A stretch of 64,000 nucleotides of DNA, taken from the NCBI GenBank assembly GCA_002256395.1, contig NKJG01000007.1, positions 88,951 through 152,950 on the forward strand. The letters are read 5' to 3'. Each line of letters begins with the position of its first letter. The stretch's first letter is position 1. Below the pieces are notes generated by a model. That model was given only the letters and a program-made list of their open reading frames with translations, was not told where the DNA came from and ran no database searches. This stretch comes from Bacteroidetes bacterium B1(2017) (lineage in GTDB: Bacteria > Bacteroidota > Bacteroidia > UKL13-3). The position numbers and the translations under genes are program-made. Shown here piece after piece: positions 27,574 to 38,067 of this stretch.

Positions 27574-28266
27574 TTACTTAACAGCTCTACCCAAATCAAT
27601 ATATGCTTCCTCATATTCTTGGCAAGGGTTAATTAGGTAGTATTGTTGGTTCAGCTTTTTAGGGTCGTAATAATGAGCTCCAATGCGCCATTCGTTAAAA
27701 ACCTGAATTTTGATGCCTTGACCAAATTTATCGTAACTCATTAGGCTCGATTTTTTAATGGTATCCAAAATTTGTCCATTTGTAAATGGCCCAACTTTAT
27801 AAGGGGCCTTCATCACATAGGGTGGAGCAAAGTTGCTAGAGGTAATGCCATAATATAGTGTATCATTTGATGTATATGATTTATTTGTTGCAATTTTATA
27901 AACCATATAGCTGTTCGAATCTTTAATAATGTACCCAAGATTTATTGTTTGGGTTAGTGGAAGATCCGAAACCAAGGAAGTATTGGCAAAGCCACTTACA
28001 TAGGAAACAGAAAGATTTCCATGGATTAAATCCGAACCACTTTCATATGTGGCAGAAAATTCCCCTTTTTTATTGGTGCTTATTGCAACTTCAAAAGAAT
28101 CCTCACTTCGGCTCATAGTATTGTATTCCAATATTAGGGGAAAGTTGGCATAGGGTATTGTATGCGAACAATCTTTATAAAGTACGCCACTCACAACATA
28201 TTTATTTTTCTCTGGTGTGCATGAAAAGAATAATACAACAATTATTAAAGCCAAAAGAAATCGCAT
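27574..28266 (-). CDS. Hypothetical lipoprotein
   Basis: A 230-residue protein of unrecognised family. I chose the ATG at 28266 because it gives a clean lipoprotein signal, MRFLLALIIVVLFFSC, with Cys at residue 16; the frame opens 14 codons earlier at 28308. The mature part begins with a CNA-B/transthyretin-like pattern ('VVSGVLYKDCSHTIPYANFP', then 'TNKKGEFSATYESG'), suggesting one small beta-sandwich exposed in the periplasm or on the surface. It stands alone between tRNA-Glu and a non-coding stretch. Confidence 0.65.
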   Translation of the reverse strand: MRFLLALIIVVLFFSCTPEKNKYVVSGVLYKDCSHTIPYANFPLILEYNTMSRSEDSFEVAISTNKKGEFSATYESGSDLIHGNLSVSYVSGFANTSLVSDLPLTQTINLGYIIKDSNSYMVYKIATNKSYTSNDTLYYGITSSNFAPPYVMKAPYKVGPFTNGQILDTIKKSSLMSYDKFGQGIKIQVFNEWRIGAHYYDPKKLNQQYYLINPCQEYEEAYIDLGRAVK

Positions 28267-28308
28267 AATCAAATATAAATTATTCCCGTTGCTATATAAC
28301 AATTCCAA

Positions 28309-28754
28309 TTGGACATTCCTGCAAAATCGTAAATTATGGAAACCTCAAACTTCTATCTGAACAAGGCAGACTCAACAAGAGCAAAGATTTAAACCTCATA
28401 TTAAAGAGATTTGAAAATTAAGCATTCCTTTTTTCTTTTAAAAAAATCAAATCAAACCATCCATAATAAATTGAAAGATTTTCCTTCTCCCCCCCCTCCT
28501 TCCCACCTCACTACTCAAAATGTAGTAGTAAAAAACTCGTTTTTGGCTAAAAAATACTAAAAATGTAGTATTGATTTGGAGCGAAGGAGCAGCCAAATTT
28601 GTCCTATCAAAATTGCTTGATGAATTTGTTTAGCAAATGGGTATAGCCAGCTTAAGGCTTTAAGCACTCACTGCTAAAACAAATCAAAAAGAAAATTTTG
28701 ATGGGAGGAATTGCCGAAAATCCCATTTAGAGTAGGCAAACTTAATTCTTAGTT
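28309..28754. other. Intergenic region with a long imperfect palindrome
   Basis: No gene is supported. A poly-pyrimidine tract with nine Cs lies near 28488-28500. Two short palindromes around TAGTAGT/ATGTAGTA follow (28510-28570). A near-continuous inverted repeat occupies 28602-28706 and is described as its own feature. Confidence 0.5.
28602..28706. repeat. 105-bp imperfect hairpin (MITE-like or structured RNA)
   Basis: Nested arms pair in order: TCCTATCAAAATT (28602-28614) with AATTTTGATGGGA (28694-28706), GAATTTGTTTAGCA (28622-28635) with TGCTAAAACAAATC (28672-28685), and GCTTAA/TTAAGC at the tip (28650-28665). No ORF is inside. It ends about 50 bp before the start of the next gene. Confidence 0.6.
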
Positions 28755-29234
28755 ATGGACCAAAGAATAAGTGCAGCCATCCCAGCTGCCGATTTAGATT
28801 CTATCCTTAAAAGTGTTTCCGATATAAACACAAAACTGCCATTTTTGGTAGGTTTAGATCCGGTAACCTTTAAGCGCTTGGTAAAGGTAAATAATACACG
28901 TATACCTTTTGTTGAGCAAGCATTAGCATTGTCGGGACACAATGCCTTATTAGTGCCACAATTTTGCGACTTGGCAGAGGCTAACAAAGATTTGAACCTC
29001 TACCACGATCTCGACAAAATTATAGCACCACTTAGCAATCTCTTGCGTATGTTAGAACAAACCAAAGCTGCCGCGGGCAGCGAAGCCTATCAATCTGCTA
29101 GAGCCATTTATGAGATGGCCAAAAGTGGGAAGAAAAAAGGCATTGTAGGGTTTGAAACTAGCGCAGACCAATTGAAGGTGTTTTTTGAACATCATGGCCG
29201 AAACAACAAAGCGCCAGATATTCCTATAACATAA
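28755..29234 (+). CDS. Conserved-looking hypothetical cytoplasmic protein
   Basis: A 159-residue, mainly alpha-helical soluble protein without signal peptide or membrane helix. I do not recognise the family. The composition is ordinary, with regular helices ('LDSILKSVSDINTKLPFLVG', 'DKIIAPLSNLLRMLEQTK'), and a C-terminal 'RNNKAPDIPIT'. The frame is closed by a strong terminator, which with the coding-like codon use supports a real gene. It is monocistronic. Confidence 0.7.
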   Translation: MDQRISAAIPAADLDSILKSVSDINTKLPFLVGLDPVTFKRLVKVNNTRIPFVEQALALSGHNALLVPQFCDLAEANKDLNLYHDLDKIIAPLSNLLRMLEQTKAAAGSEAYQSARAIYEMAKSGKKKGIVGFETSADQLKVFFEHHGRNNKAPDIPIT

Positions 29235-29283
29235 AACTATTGCTCGGTTTTTTTTGTTCATATATTGAAAAATTATCAAGAAG

Positions 29284-29306
29284 GCCCCCAATTGGGGGCT
29301 TTTTTG
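29284..29306 (+). terminator. Rho-independent terminator of the 28755 gene
   Basis: Perfect palindrome GCCCCCAATTGGGGGC (29284-29299) followed by a run of Ts to 29306. Confidence 0.88.
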
Positions 29307-29312
29307 TTTAGT

Positions 29313-29640
29313 AAGCGATAGGTTAACTCAGAGTAGAGTTATCGATGTAATGTATAGGGATGAGTCATCTTTTTGTTAACTCATTTCAACAAATTTAAGC
29401 GATGGGTTAACTTGGAGTAGAGTTATCGATGTAATTTATAGGGATGAGTCATCTTCTTGTTAACTCATTTCAACAAATTTAAGCGATGGGTTAACCCAGA
29501 GTAGAGTTATCGATGTAATTTATAGGGATGAGTCATCTTCTTGTTAACTCATTTCAACAAATTTAAGCGATGAGTTAACCAAGAGTAGAGTTATCGATGT
29601 AATTTATAGGAATGAGTCATCTTTTTGTTAACTCATCTCG
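29313..29640. repeat. Four tandem copies of an 84-bp repeat with inverted termini
   Basis: Copies start at 29313, 29397, 29481 and 29565, exactly 84 bp apart, and differ at only a few positions. Each begins with GATGGGTTAAC (or a variant) and ends with GTTAACTCATTTC, so the ends are inverted; in the last copy GATGAGTTAAC and GTTAACTCATC are perfect. The interior is constant (AGAGTTATCGATGTAATTTA, then GGGATGAGTCATCT). No open frame runs through the array on its own. It ends where unrelated sequence (CGGTAGCGTCC) begins. Confidence 0.9.
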
Positions 29641-29691
29641 GTAGCGTCCGACACCATCCCAAAAATTGTGTAAACTCATTCCCAATTGCAA

Positions 29692-29729
29692 AAAAATACA
29701 TCCCCGAAATTCTTCGAGGATGTATTTTA
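29692..29729 (-). terminator. Terminator of the LuxR-type regulator gene
   Basis: Stem AAATACATCC/GGATGTATTT with an inner CGAA/TTCG pair around ATTC, followed on the minus strand by a T-run. It is 62 bp past the regulator's stop codon. Confidence 0.75.
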
Positions 29730-29790
29730 AGATATGAAACATGCTGTCAAATTAGCTACTCGCCACTTCTCTCTAACCCACAACTGCCTT

Positions 29791-30411
29791 CTATGCTGCA
29801 ATAAGTCCAAGGGCAATGCATTGAGATAGCAGGGTGGCAACGTTTCTACATTTAAAGCGCTCGCGCAGGTTTTGGATATGTTTGCGTACGGTACCTTCGG
29901 CAACAAATAATTGAGTAGAGATTAATTTTACGCTAAAGCCTGCTTGGTATAATTGAAGTATTTCTTGCTCGCGTTTACTAATTTTATTTTGGGTTGTGTC
30001 TATGACCTTTCCTTTATCACATGCATAATAAGATTTATGCAAGCAAAGATGTTCAATGGCCTCTTGTACACAATCGAGGGTATCTAAATAGGTTATAAAA
30101 CCATCTGTTTTACTTTCTAGGCATATAGATTTATGTTGGCTTAGATTGGCGTTGGCTATATGCAATATTTTAGCAGTTGGAAATTGGGTTTTGATATTTC
30201 TAAGCAAATGGCAAATGGATAAGGAGGAATAGCCATATGTGCCAACCAAAATTAGGTCGAATTGATTTTTTCTACCTTGCTTTAAGAACTGTTCTTCTTC
30301 AAAAAAGCTAGAAACACTTTGAGTAAAGTGGCATTTTCCTAATTGGTTTTCATACCCAGCTCTTGCTATTGGTTGGGGTTCAATAATTGCTAAATGTAAT
30401 TTTGAGTTCAT
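29791..30411 (-). CDS. LuxR/NarL-type regulator with degenerate receiver domain
   Basis: About 206 residues from the preferred ATG at 30411 (MNSKLHLAIIEPQPIARAGY); the frame extends 12 codons upstream to 30447. The N-terminal half folds like a receiver ('HLAIIEPQPIARAGYENQL', 'FDLILVGTYGYSSLSICHLL', 'KILHIANANLSQHKS') but has Gly where the phosphoacceptor Asp is expected. The C-terminal half is a clear LuxR HTH: 'ISKREQEILQLYQAGFSVKL', 'ISTQLFVAEGTVRKHIQNL'. It probably binds DNA without phosphorylation, or through a different signal. No kinase gene is adjacent. A run of non-coding DNA lies upstream. Confidence 0.82.
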   Translation of the reverse strand: MNSKLHLAIIEPQPIARAGYENQLGKCHFTQSVSSFFEEEQFLKQGRKNQFDLILVGTYGYSSLSICHLLRNIKTQFPTAKILHIANANLSQHKSICLESKTDGFITYLDTLDCVQEAIEHLCLHKSYYACDKGKVIDTTQNKISKREQEILQLYQAGFSVKLISTQLFVAEGTVRKHIQNLRERFKCRNVATLLSQCIALGLIAA

Positions 30412-30447
30412 AGTAGTAGTGCTATTACACTCGCAAATTGCTCCCAT

Positions 30448-30614
30448 TTAATTTAGCTATCTATAGATATACTCACAATTTTTTTAGATAAATATCTATT
30501 GATAGAAAAATATCTAGAACAAGAATCAATTCAATAAAAAATAGAACTCACTCTTAAAATTTATGAATGAAGAAACTAACTATCACTACCTAATTTCAAA
30601 ATTTCACCCCCGCT
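30448..30614. other. Intergenic, upstream of the regulator and the ncRNA promoter
   Basis: AT-rich, with the short repeated motif TAGATAAATATCT/GATAGAAAAATATCTA (30482-30512) just upstream of the LuxR-type gene, which could be a regulatory site. No ORF is seen. Confidence 0.4.
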
Positions 30615-30645
30615 TTTGCAATGAAACATTAATCCTATACATTTG
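30615..30645 (+). promoter_or_regulatory. Consensus Bacteroidota promoter of the ncRNA gene
   Basis: TTTG (30615-30618), 19 bp, then TACATTTG (30638-30645): an exact match to TTTG-N19-TAnnTTTG. The expected start point, about six bases downstream, coincides with the first paired base of the RNA at 30651. Confidence 0.8.
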
Positions 30646-30650
30646 CCACT

Positions 30651-30845
30651 GAAAGGTCGGTGTACTATTTGAAAAAATTAATACCAATTTTAAAACGGCT
30701 CAACCACACATCAAAATCAGGCTTTTTTACCTTCGTGGGATTTTTGGTAATTTATTACTGGAGACATTAGAAGATTGCGATACCAGTGGAGGCTAAATCC
30801 TATTTATTTACGGATTTTTATCAAAAGCCGACCTTTCTTTTTTTT
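30651..30845 (+). ncRNA. Structured non-coding RNA of ~195 nt, candidate 6S RNA
   Basis: No ORF is present, but the gene limits are clear: a consensus promoter ends six bases before 30651, and a T8 run (30838-30845) follows the 3' arm. The ends pair perfectly, GAAAGGTCGG (30651-30660) with CCGACCTTTC (30828-30837). A second helix pairs TTTGAAAAAAT with ATTTTTATCAAA (one bulge). Next comes a large asymmetric bubble, with a hairpin on its 3' side (AAATCC/GGATTT), and an apical region with stems TTACC/GGTAA and ACTGG/CCAGT. Length, long rod, central bubble and 3'-side bubble hairpin resemble 6S RNA, the RNA polymerase inhibitor. The 6S identity is inference; tmRNA and RNase P signatures are absent. 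Confidence 0.72.
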
Positions 30846-31014
30846 CCAATCCTAAGCATTTAAGGAGATTCCTTGCCGCAGAAATTAGGTTCAGACCAAA
30901 TTATTAAAAAAATTACAAGGCCATAGTATTCAGCAGAATACTTGACTATTTTCACCTAGTAAGGCTCAAATTTGGAGCTCCTGACCCTATTTTTTTTAGG
31001 GGAATTTTTTATGA

Positions 31015-32055
<1,041 letters not shown>

Positions 32056-32098
32056 GCTTCTGGCGGCTGGCTTCTAGCAGCTGGCAATTATATTTAAA

Positions 32099-32133
32099 AA
32101 CTCTGGTAGATTCTTCTGCCAGAGTTTTTTTTT
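32099..32133 (+). terminator. Terminator of gapA
   Basis: Stem AACTCTGG (32099-32106) with CCAGAGTT (32119-32126), followed by Ts to 32133. Confidence 0.85.
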
Positions 32134-32234
32134 GTTGGTTCGAACCGAAACCTAAGGAGGAAATTAATTTTTCTGGCATTGCTTTTGTAATAAGGTAAAC
32201 ATTCTTAATTTTACCTACTATTAACAACATTACC

Positions 32235-32840
32235 ATGAAATCAAATTTGAGAGGCCTGATACGTTCAGGTGCAATTTTAGGTTCTTTTATCATTGCATTT
32301 TCTGCTTGTAAATCAAAAAAGAACGCTGCCACTCCTATAGAAAAAAATAGTGGGGCCGTTGAACTAACCGTACCATTTAGCAGTAAAGAATTTTACAGCG
32401 ACAAAGAAAGCTTTAGAGCCAAGAGTAGCGGCAATAGCCCTGATCAGCCTACTGCTAGAAAGATTGCTTTACAAAATGCTAAAAGCGAAATGGCGGGCTT
32501 AATTCAAACTACCATTAAAAAAGTTACCGATCAATATACTCAACAAAGAACCGTTGGAAACCAAGCCGATTTCAATAATAAATTTGAAGAATTAGCTCGC
32601 GAGGTTACTAACCAAGAATTAGTGGATGTAAGAGTTATTGGCGAGAAACTTTTTAAAGAACAAAACAATACCTACACTTATTGGATTGCCATTGAAGCAA
32701 ACAAACAAACTGTTATGAATGGTATTGATAAAGGTGTTGCCAACAACAAAAAGATTGAACAAGATTACGATAAAAAGAAATTTGAAGAAATCTTTAATGC
32801 CGAAATGGATAAGCTTGCCAAAGAAAGAGGCGGCAACTAA
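32235..32840 (+). CDS. LPP20-like lipoprotein
   Basis: A 201-residue envelope protein. The signal 'SGAILGSFIIAFSACKSKK' places a lipobox Cys at residue ~28. The core 'TARKIALQNAKSEMAGLIQT' with following 'ELVDVRVIGEKLFKEQNN' and 'TYTYWIAIEANKQTV' resembles the LPP20 / DUF-like fold found in SHS2-type lipoproteins. It ends with a charged helix. It is followed by a second LPP20-type gene on the same strand, but a strong terminator stands between them. Function is unknown. Confidence 0.72.
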   Translation: MKSNLRGLIRSGAILGSFIIAFSACKSKKNAATPIEKNSGAVELTVPFSSKEFYSDKESFRAKSSGNSPDQPTARKIALQNAKSEMAGLIQTTIKKVTDQYTQQRTVGNQADFNNKFEELAREVTNQELVDVRVIGEKLFKEQNNTYTYWIAIEANKQTVMNGIDKGVANNKKIEQDYDKKKFEEIFNAEMDKLAKERGGN

Positions 32841-32862
32841 TTAGCATCTCATACATTTTATA

Positions 32863-32896
32863 GCAACAAAGTAGCTGCGCTACTTTGTTGCTTTTC
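32863..32896 (+). terminator. Terminator between the two LPP20-like genes
   Basis: Perfect 13-bp stem AGCAACAAAGTAG/CTACTTTGTTGCT around CTGCG, followed by TTTC. Confidence 0.82.
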
Positions 32897-32940
32897 TTAA
32901 GCCTACAAACAAAACTCTCCCCAAAGCAAAAACAAATTCT

Positions 32941-34344
32941 ATGAAAACCTTGCTTCCATATAAATACCTTTTACTTTTATTGCCTTTGGCTTTACTAAGT
33001 TGTGGTGTTAGCAAGGATAACTCAAGCAGCTCGCGCAAGCCCGATTGGGTAGCGCAAAGACCAACTAATACCCAATATTATATTGGAATAGGTTATGCCA
33101 GCAAACTTAGTAATGCGGCCGATTTTCAACGTGTAGCTAAAAAAAATGCCCTCGATGATATGTTGGGCGAAATTAAGGTGAGTGTATCAAGCAACTCAAT
33201 CCTATCTCAATATCAAAACAACCAAAATTTTAGTCAGCAATTTTTTTCTGATACTCGTCTAGTTGCTTCCGAAACTATGGAAGGTTTCCAAGTAATGGAC
33301 AGTTGGGAAAATAAAACCGAATACTGGATTTATTACCGCATGAACAAGGCCGATTTTGAGGCCAACAAAAGAAGAAAACTTTTTGAGGCCATCGAAAAAT
33401 CATTAGACTTGCTATACCGTGCCGATAAATTAAGCCTAAAAACAGAATATGTGCAGGCTTTTAAACTTAGAGTTAAGGCAGCAGCCAGCCTTCAAAACTA
33501 TTTAAATGAATCTATTGAAACCGAATATTACGGTAAGAATGTTTTCTTATTAAACGAAATTTTATCTCAGCTTCAAGACCAATTATATTTGGTTCAACTT
33601 AAAAGTGAACAACAAAGTTTACAGGCAGTTGCAGGTAAACCTATAGAACAACCCATTCAAGTTTCGGCGCGAGTTAAAACCAAAGACTCCCTGAGTGCTG
33701 CCTTACCTTACCTACCCTTAAAAATGGAAGGCAATGGCATTCTATTTAGAGGAAACATACAAACCGAAACCGCCGAAGATGGTTCGGCACAATTTGCCAT
33801 TGGCCGCATACAAAGCAAGGATCCATTGCAGGTGCTTCAAATAAAAACAGATATTGCCAAATTGCTTAAAGGCGATAGCATTAACCCAAGTATGAAAAAC
33901 CTATTGGTTAATTTAGAGGGACCCATAGCAAACATTAGGGTTAAGATTGAGCCTATTAAAATTTATATGCAGGCAACTGAGTTGAATTTAGATGCCAAAT
34001 TAAATTACCCCATATTAACTCCAGCCTTAAAGAAAAAACTAATGGAACAAGGTTGCACTTTTGTGAACCAAATTAACCAGGCCGATTATGTATTGGAGTT
34101 AACTGCCAATACCCAAGACCAAGGCATAATGTGGGGACAAATGTTGCGTTCGAACCTAGAAATGAGTTTGGTCTTGCGTGATGCACATTCGCAAAACGAA
34201 TTATATAGAGATGCCAAAGGTGGCGTTCAGGGCTTTCAAACTACCAAAGAAAAAGCTGGCATTGAAGCCTATCAAACTATGTGTAGCGAAATGATGAACA
34301 AGATGTATCCTAACTTAGAACACACCTTGTTTAATGCCGATTAA
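32941..34344 (+). CDS. LPP20-family lipoprotein
   Basis: A 467-residue lipoprotein. The signal peptide MKTLLPYKYLLLLLPLALLSC gives a lipobox Cys at residue 21. The N-terminal domain begins 'RKPDWVAQRPTNTQYYIGIG', the typical LPP20 opening, and continues with 'RVAKKNALDDMLGEIKVSV'. A C-terminal domain (~330-460) with 'ADYVLELTANTQDQG' looks like the LpoB/CsgG-type lipoprotein fold, which is an inference. It ends with no spacing against the convergent LytTR gene. Confidence 0.75.
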   Translation: MKTLLPYKYLLLLLPLALLSCGVSKDNSSSSRKPDWVAQRPTNTQYYIGIGYASKLSNAADFQRVAKKNALDDMLGEIKVSVSSNSILSQYQNNQNFSQQFFSDTRLVASETMEGFQVMDSWENKTEYWIYYRMNKADFEANKRRKLFEAIEKSLDLLYRADKLSLKTEYVQAFKLRVKAAASLQNYLNESIETEYYGKNVFLLNEILSQLQDQLYLVQLKSEQQSLQAVAGKPIEQPIQVSARVKTKDSLSAALPYLPLKMEGNGILFRGNIQTETAEDGSAQFAIGRIQSKDPLQVLQIKTDIAKLLKGDSINPSMKNLLVNLEGPIANIRVKIEPIKIYMQATELNLDAKLNYPILTPALKKKLMEQGCTFVNQINQADYVLELTANTQDQGIMWGQMLRSNLEMSLVLRDAHSQNELYRDAKGGVQGFQTTKEKAGIEAYQTMCSEMMNKMYPNLEHTLFNAD

Positions 34345-35064
34345 CTAGAGGCTCATTAATTCTTTAAACTTTACCGCTTGCCTTCTGCTCACTTCTATTT
34401 TGGTTCCATCTTTTAAATAGAATAAGAATCCAGAATTAAAGAAAGGCTCTATTTTCTCTAAGAAATTTAGGTTTATTATTTGTTGTCTATTCGCTCTAAA
34501 GAATAGCTGTTCGCTTAAGCGTTCATCCAATGAATTTAAGGTGCGATGAATAAGCGGCTGGTATTTATCGAAATAAATTTTCGCATAATTACCGGCTGAT
34601 TCAATCATTCTGATATCTTCTAACTTAACATACCAGCATCTATCGCCATCGCGAATAAACACCTTTTCATCGGGTTGTAACCTATTGCGTAAACGCTCAG
34701 ATTTTAACTCATCAATTTGCTTTTTAGCCTTACTAATGGCCTCCCCTAAACGGTCTTTCTGAACCGGTTTTAGAAGGTAATCCATGGCGTTTACCTCAAA
34801 GGCTTTAATGGCAAACTCATCGTAGGCAGTGGTAAAAATAATGGCGGGCGTTTCAATTAAATCTTCTAGCAAATCAAAGCCGGTTTTTTCGGGCATTTGA
34901 ATATCTAGAAAGATTAATTGCGGTTTTAATTTATCAATTAAATCTAGGGCCTCATCTACGTTAGAGGCCTCGGCTATGATTTGAATTTCTGGAAAATCCT
35001 TCAACAAATTTTTCAATCCTTCACGAGCCAATCGCTCATCATCAACAATTAATGTTTGTATCAT
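34345..35064 (-). CDS. LytTR-family response regulator
   Basis: A 239-residue two-component regulator. The receiver domain (1-~120) has the acidic pair VDDE (residues 7-10), phosphoacceptor Asp54 in IFLDIQMPEK, and Lys in 'YLLKPVQKDR'. A LytTR DNA-binding domain covers ~140-239 ('IRMIESAGNYAKIYF', 'FFRANRQQIINLNFL', 'KIEVSRRQAVKFKELM'). It overlaps the histidine kinase gene upstream by four bases, so the two form a matched LytS/LytT-type pair. The target genes are not evident. Confidence 0.93.
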   Translation of the reverse strand: MIQTLIVDDERLAREGLKNLLKDFPEIQIIAEASNVDEALDLIDKLKPQLIFLDIQMPEKTGFDLLEDLIETPAIIFTTAYDEFAIKAFEVNAMDYLLKPVQKDRLGEAISKAKKQIDELKSERLRNRLQPDEKVFIRDGDRCWYVKLEDIRMIESAGNYAKIYFDKYQPLIHRTLNSLDERLSEQLFFRANRQQIINLNFLEKIEPFFNSGFLFYLKDGTKIEVSRRQAVKFKELMSL

Positions 35065-36089
35065 AATGGTATATCAATTTGAGTAAGTACTTGGTTGGTA
35101 GCTGTATTTTCTATAGAGAAAGAAGCTTGCGTATCATATAGTATTTCGAGGCGCTCGCGGGTATTTTCAATTCCAAATCCATGTTCATCTGCACTTGGTT
35201 CATACCTACCTGTATTTAAAATTTCTATATGCAAATGAAACTTCGTTTGAGTGCTACTAATTTTCACTTCTCCCCCATTTTTACTTTTTGAGATACCATG
35301 TTTCACTGCATTTTCAACCAAAGTTTGCAACATCATAGGGGGTAATTTAGCCGTTAGCGTTTCTTCTTTTATTTCAAAAATTACATTCAATCGTTCGTCG
35401 AACCTAATTTTTTCGATGGCCAAATAATCTCTAACGGTATCTAATTCTTGCTTTAGGGTAACTGTTTTTTCGCGGCTCATTTGAAGTGAGCTTCTAAGTA
35501 AACTGCTTAACCTAGTAATGGCTTCTTTAGAAACAGTAGGATCAATATCTACTAAGGTTCTAATGCTATTAAGCGAGTTAAAAAGAAAATGCGGATTGAG
35601 CTGCGTTTTGAGATTTTGATATTGATTTTCTTTAATAATAGCCTGCAATTGGTACTTTACTTTCTCGGCTTCGAGGGAGCGTTCCCAATATTGAAACAAG
35701 TGATATACCAAGGCCCAAAGCAAAATATATTTACTCCAATTAAAGAGATAGTTTAAAATTAAAATGGTATCAATAGGGAATTGGCGTAAAAGTGGAACGG
35801 TAATTCTATCGAGGTATACATTTAGGAAAGTTAGCAGAAATGAAACGAAGCCAATACCAATAACAGCAATTGGAAGCAATTGCCTCATGGGTAAATTAAT
35901 CCAAGATGTTTTAATAATTACCAAGCGGTATAAATGGGTAAGTAGAATACCAGCTAAAAAGTTGATGCCCACATTTAGGATCAGCAATTCATTAAACCCA
36001 TAGATATTACCATAGCCAATAAACTCTAGGATAACAAAGAGAAACCACCCACCAATCTGACAAATCCAATACAGCGTATTCTTTTTCAT
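35061..36089 (-). CDS. LytS-type sensor histidine kinase
   Basis: A 342-residue inner-membrane kinase. Four hydrophobic helices occupy residues ~5-150 with no large periplasmic sensor. A short coiled linker leads to the His_kinase domain with phospho-acceptor His167 in LNPHFLFNSLNSIR, and a HATPase domain (~250-342) with N-box 'LVENAVKHGISKS' and G-box 'GFGIENTRERL'. Its gene overlaps that of the LytTR regulator by four bases. The signal is unknown. Confidence 0.93.
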   Translation of the reverse strand: MKKNTLYWICQIGGWFLFVILEFIGYGNIYGFNELLILNVGINFLAGILLTHLYRLVIIKTSWINLPMRQLLPIAVIGIGFVSFLLTFLNVYLDRITVPLLRQFPIDTILILNYLFNWSKYILLWALVYHLFQYWERSLEAEKVKYQLQAIIKENQYQNLKTQLNPHFLFNSLNSIRTLVDIDPTVSKEAITRLSSLLRSSLQMSREKTVTLKQELDTVRDYLAIEKIRFDERLNVIFEIKEETLTAKLPPMMLQTLVENAVKHGISKSKNGGEVKISSTQTKFHLHIEILNTGRYEPSADEHGFGIENTRERLEILYDTQASFSIENTATNQVLTQIDIPL

Positions 36090-36164
36090 TAGGGTAAAGG
36101 TAAAAGATTCGACTCTTTTTTTTAATAGGGACTTACATAAAAGGGTTTGAGAAGGTATAAGCGC

Positions 36165-36200
36165 AAAAAAAAAGGCCGCACCAAAACTGGTACGGCCTTT
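36165..36200 (-). terminator. Terminator of atpDC
   Basis: On the minus strand GGCCGTACC pairs with GGTGCGGCC (one G-T) around six bases, followed by nine Ts, just after the atpC stop. Confidence 0.85.
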
Positions 36201-36219
36201 TAAGAATAAGTATTTGCAA

Positions 36220-36450
36220 TTAAGCTAGTACAATAACTTTATTGTTAAGTACTTCTACTACACCGCCATTTACTTCAAATTCTTCTTTGCCTTCTTTGCT
36301 TTTAACCACAATTGTGCCTTTATCAAGGCTAGAAATTAAGGCAGCATGGCCTTTTAAGATTTGAAACTTACCACCAGTTCCCGGAAGGGTAACCGATTCA
36401 ATTTCGCCACTAAAAAGGTTTTTGTCGGCAGTTATGATATCTAATTGCAT
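36220..36450 (-). CDS. atpC: F1 ATP synthase epsilon subunit, short form
   Basis: A 76-residue protein containing only the N-terminal beta-sandwich of the epsilon subunit: MQLDIITADKNLFSGEIESV, 'LPGTGGKFQILKGHAALIS' and 'GGVVEVLNNKVIVLA'. The C-terminal inhibitory helical hairpin of the E. coli protein (total ~139 residues) is missing, as is frequent in Bacteroidota. It couples the gamma subunit to the c-ring. It follows atpD by 22 bp. Confidence 0.93.
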   Translation of the reverse strand: MQLDIITADKNLFSGEIESVTLPGTGGKFQILKGHAALISSLDKGTIVVKSKEGKEEFEVNGGVVEVLNNKVIVLA

Positions 36451-36472
36451 GTAGCTTTATGTTTAGTAATTA

Positions 36473-38037
<1,565 letters not shown>

Positions 38038-38067
38038 CGAAAGGGAGAAAAAAAGTTTAGGAATTTT

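Noticed and set aside
28742..28987. 81-residue minus-strand frame opposite the 28755 gene
   Set aside because: It is antisense to the better supported plus-strand gene, which has its own terminator.
29313..29640. 84-bp repeats as a CRISPR or a repeat protein gene
   Set aside because: The interior is as conserved as the ends and there is no continuous reading frame with a start on either strand.
30651..30845. RNase P RNA or tmRNA as identity of the ncRNA
   Set aside because: At ~195 nt it is too short, and the conserved RNase P cores and tmRNA tRNA-like ends are missing.
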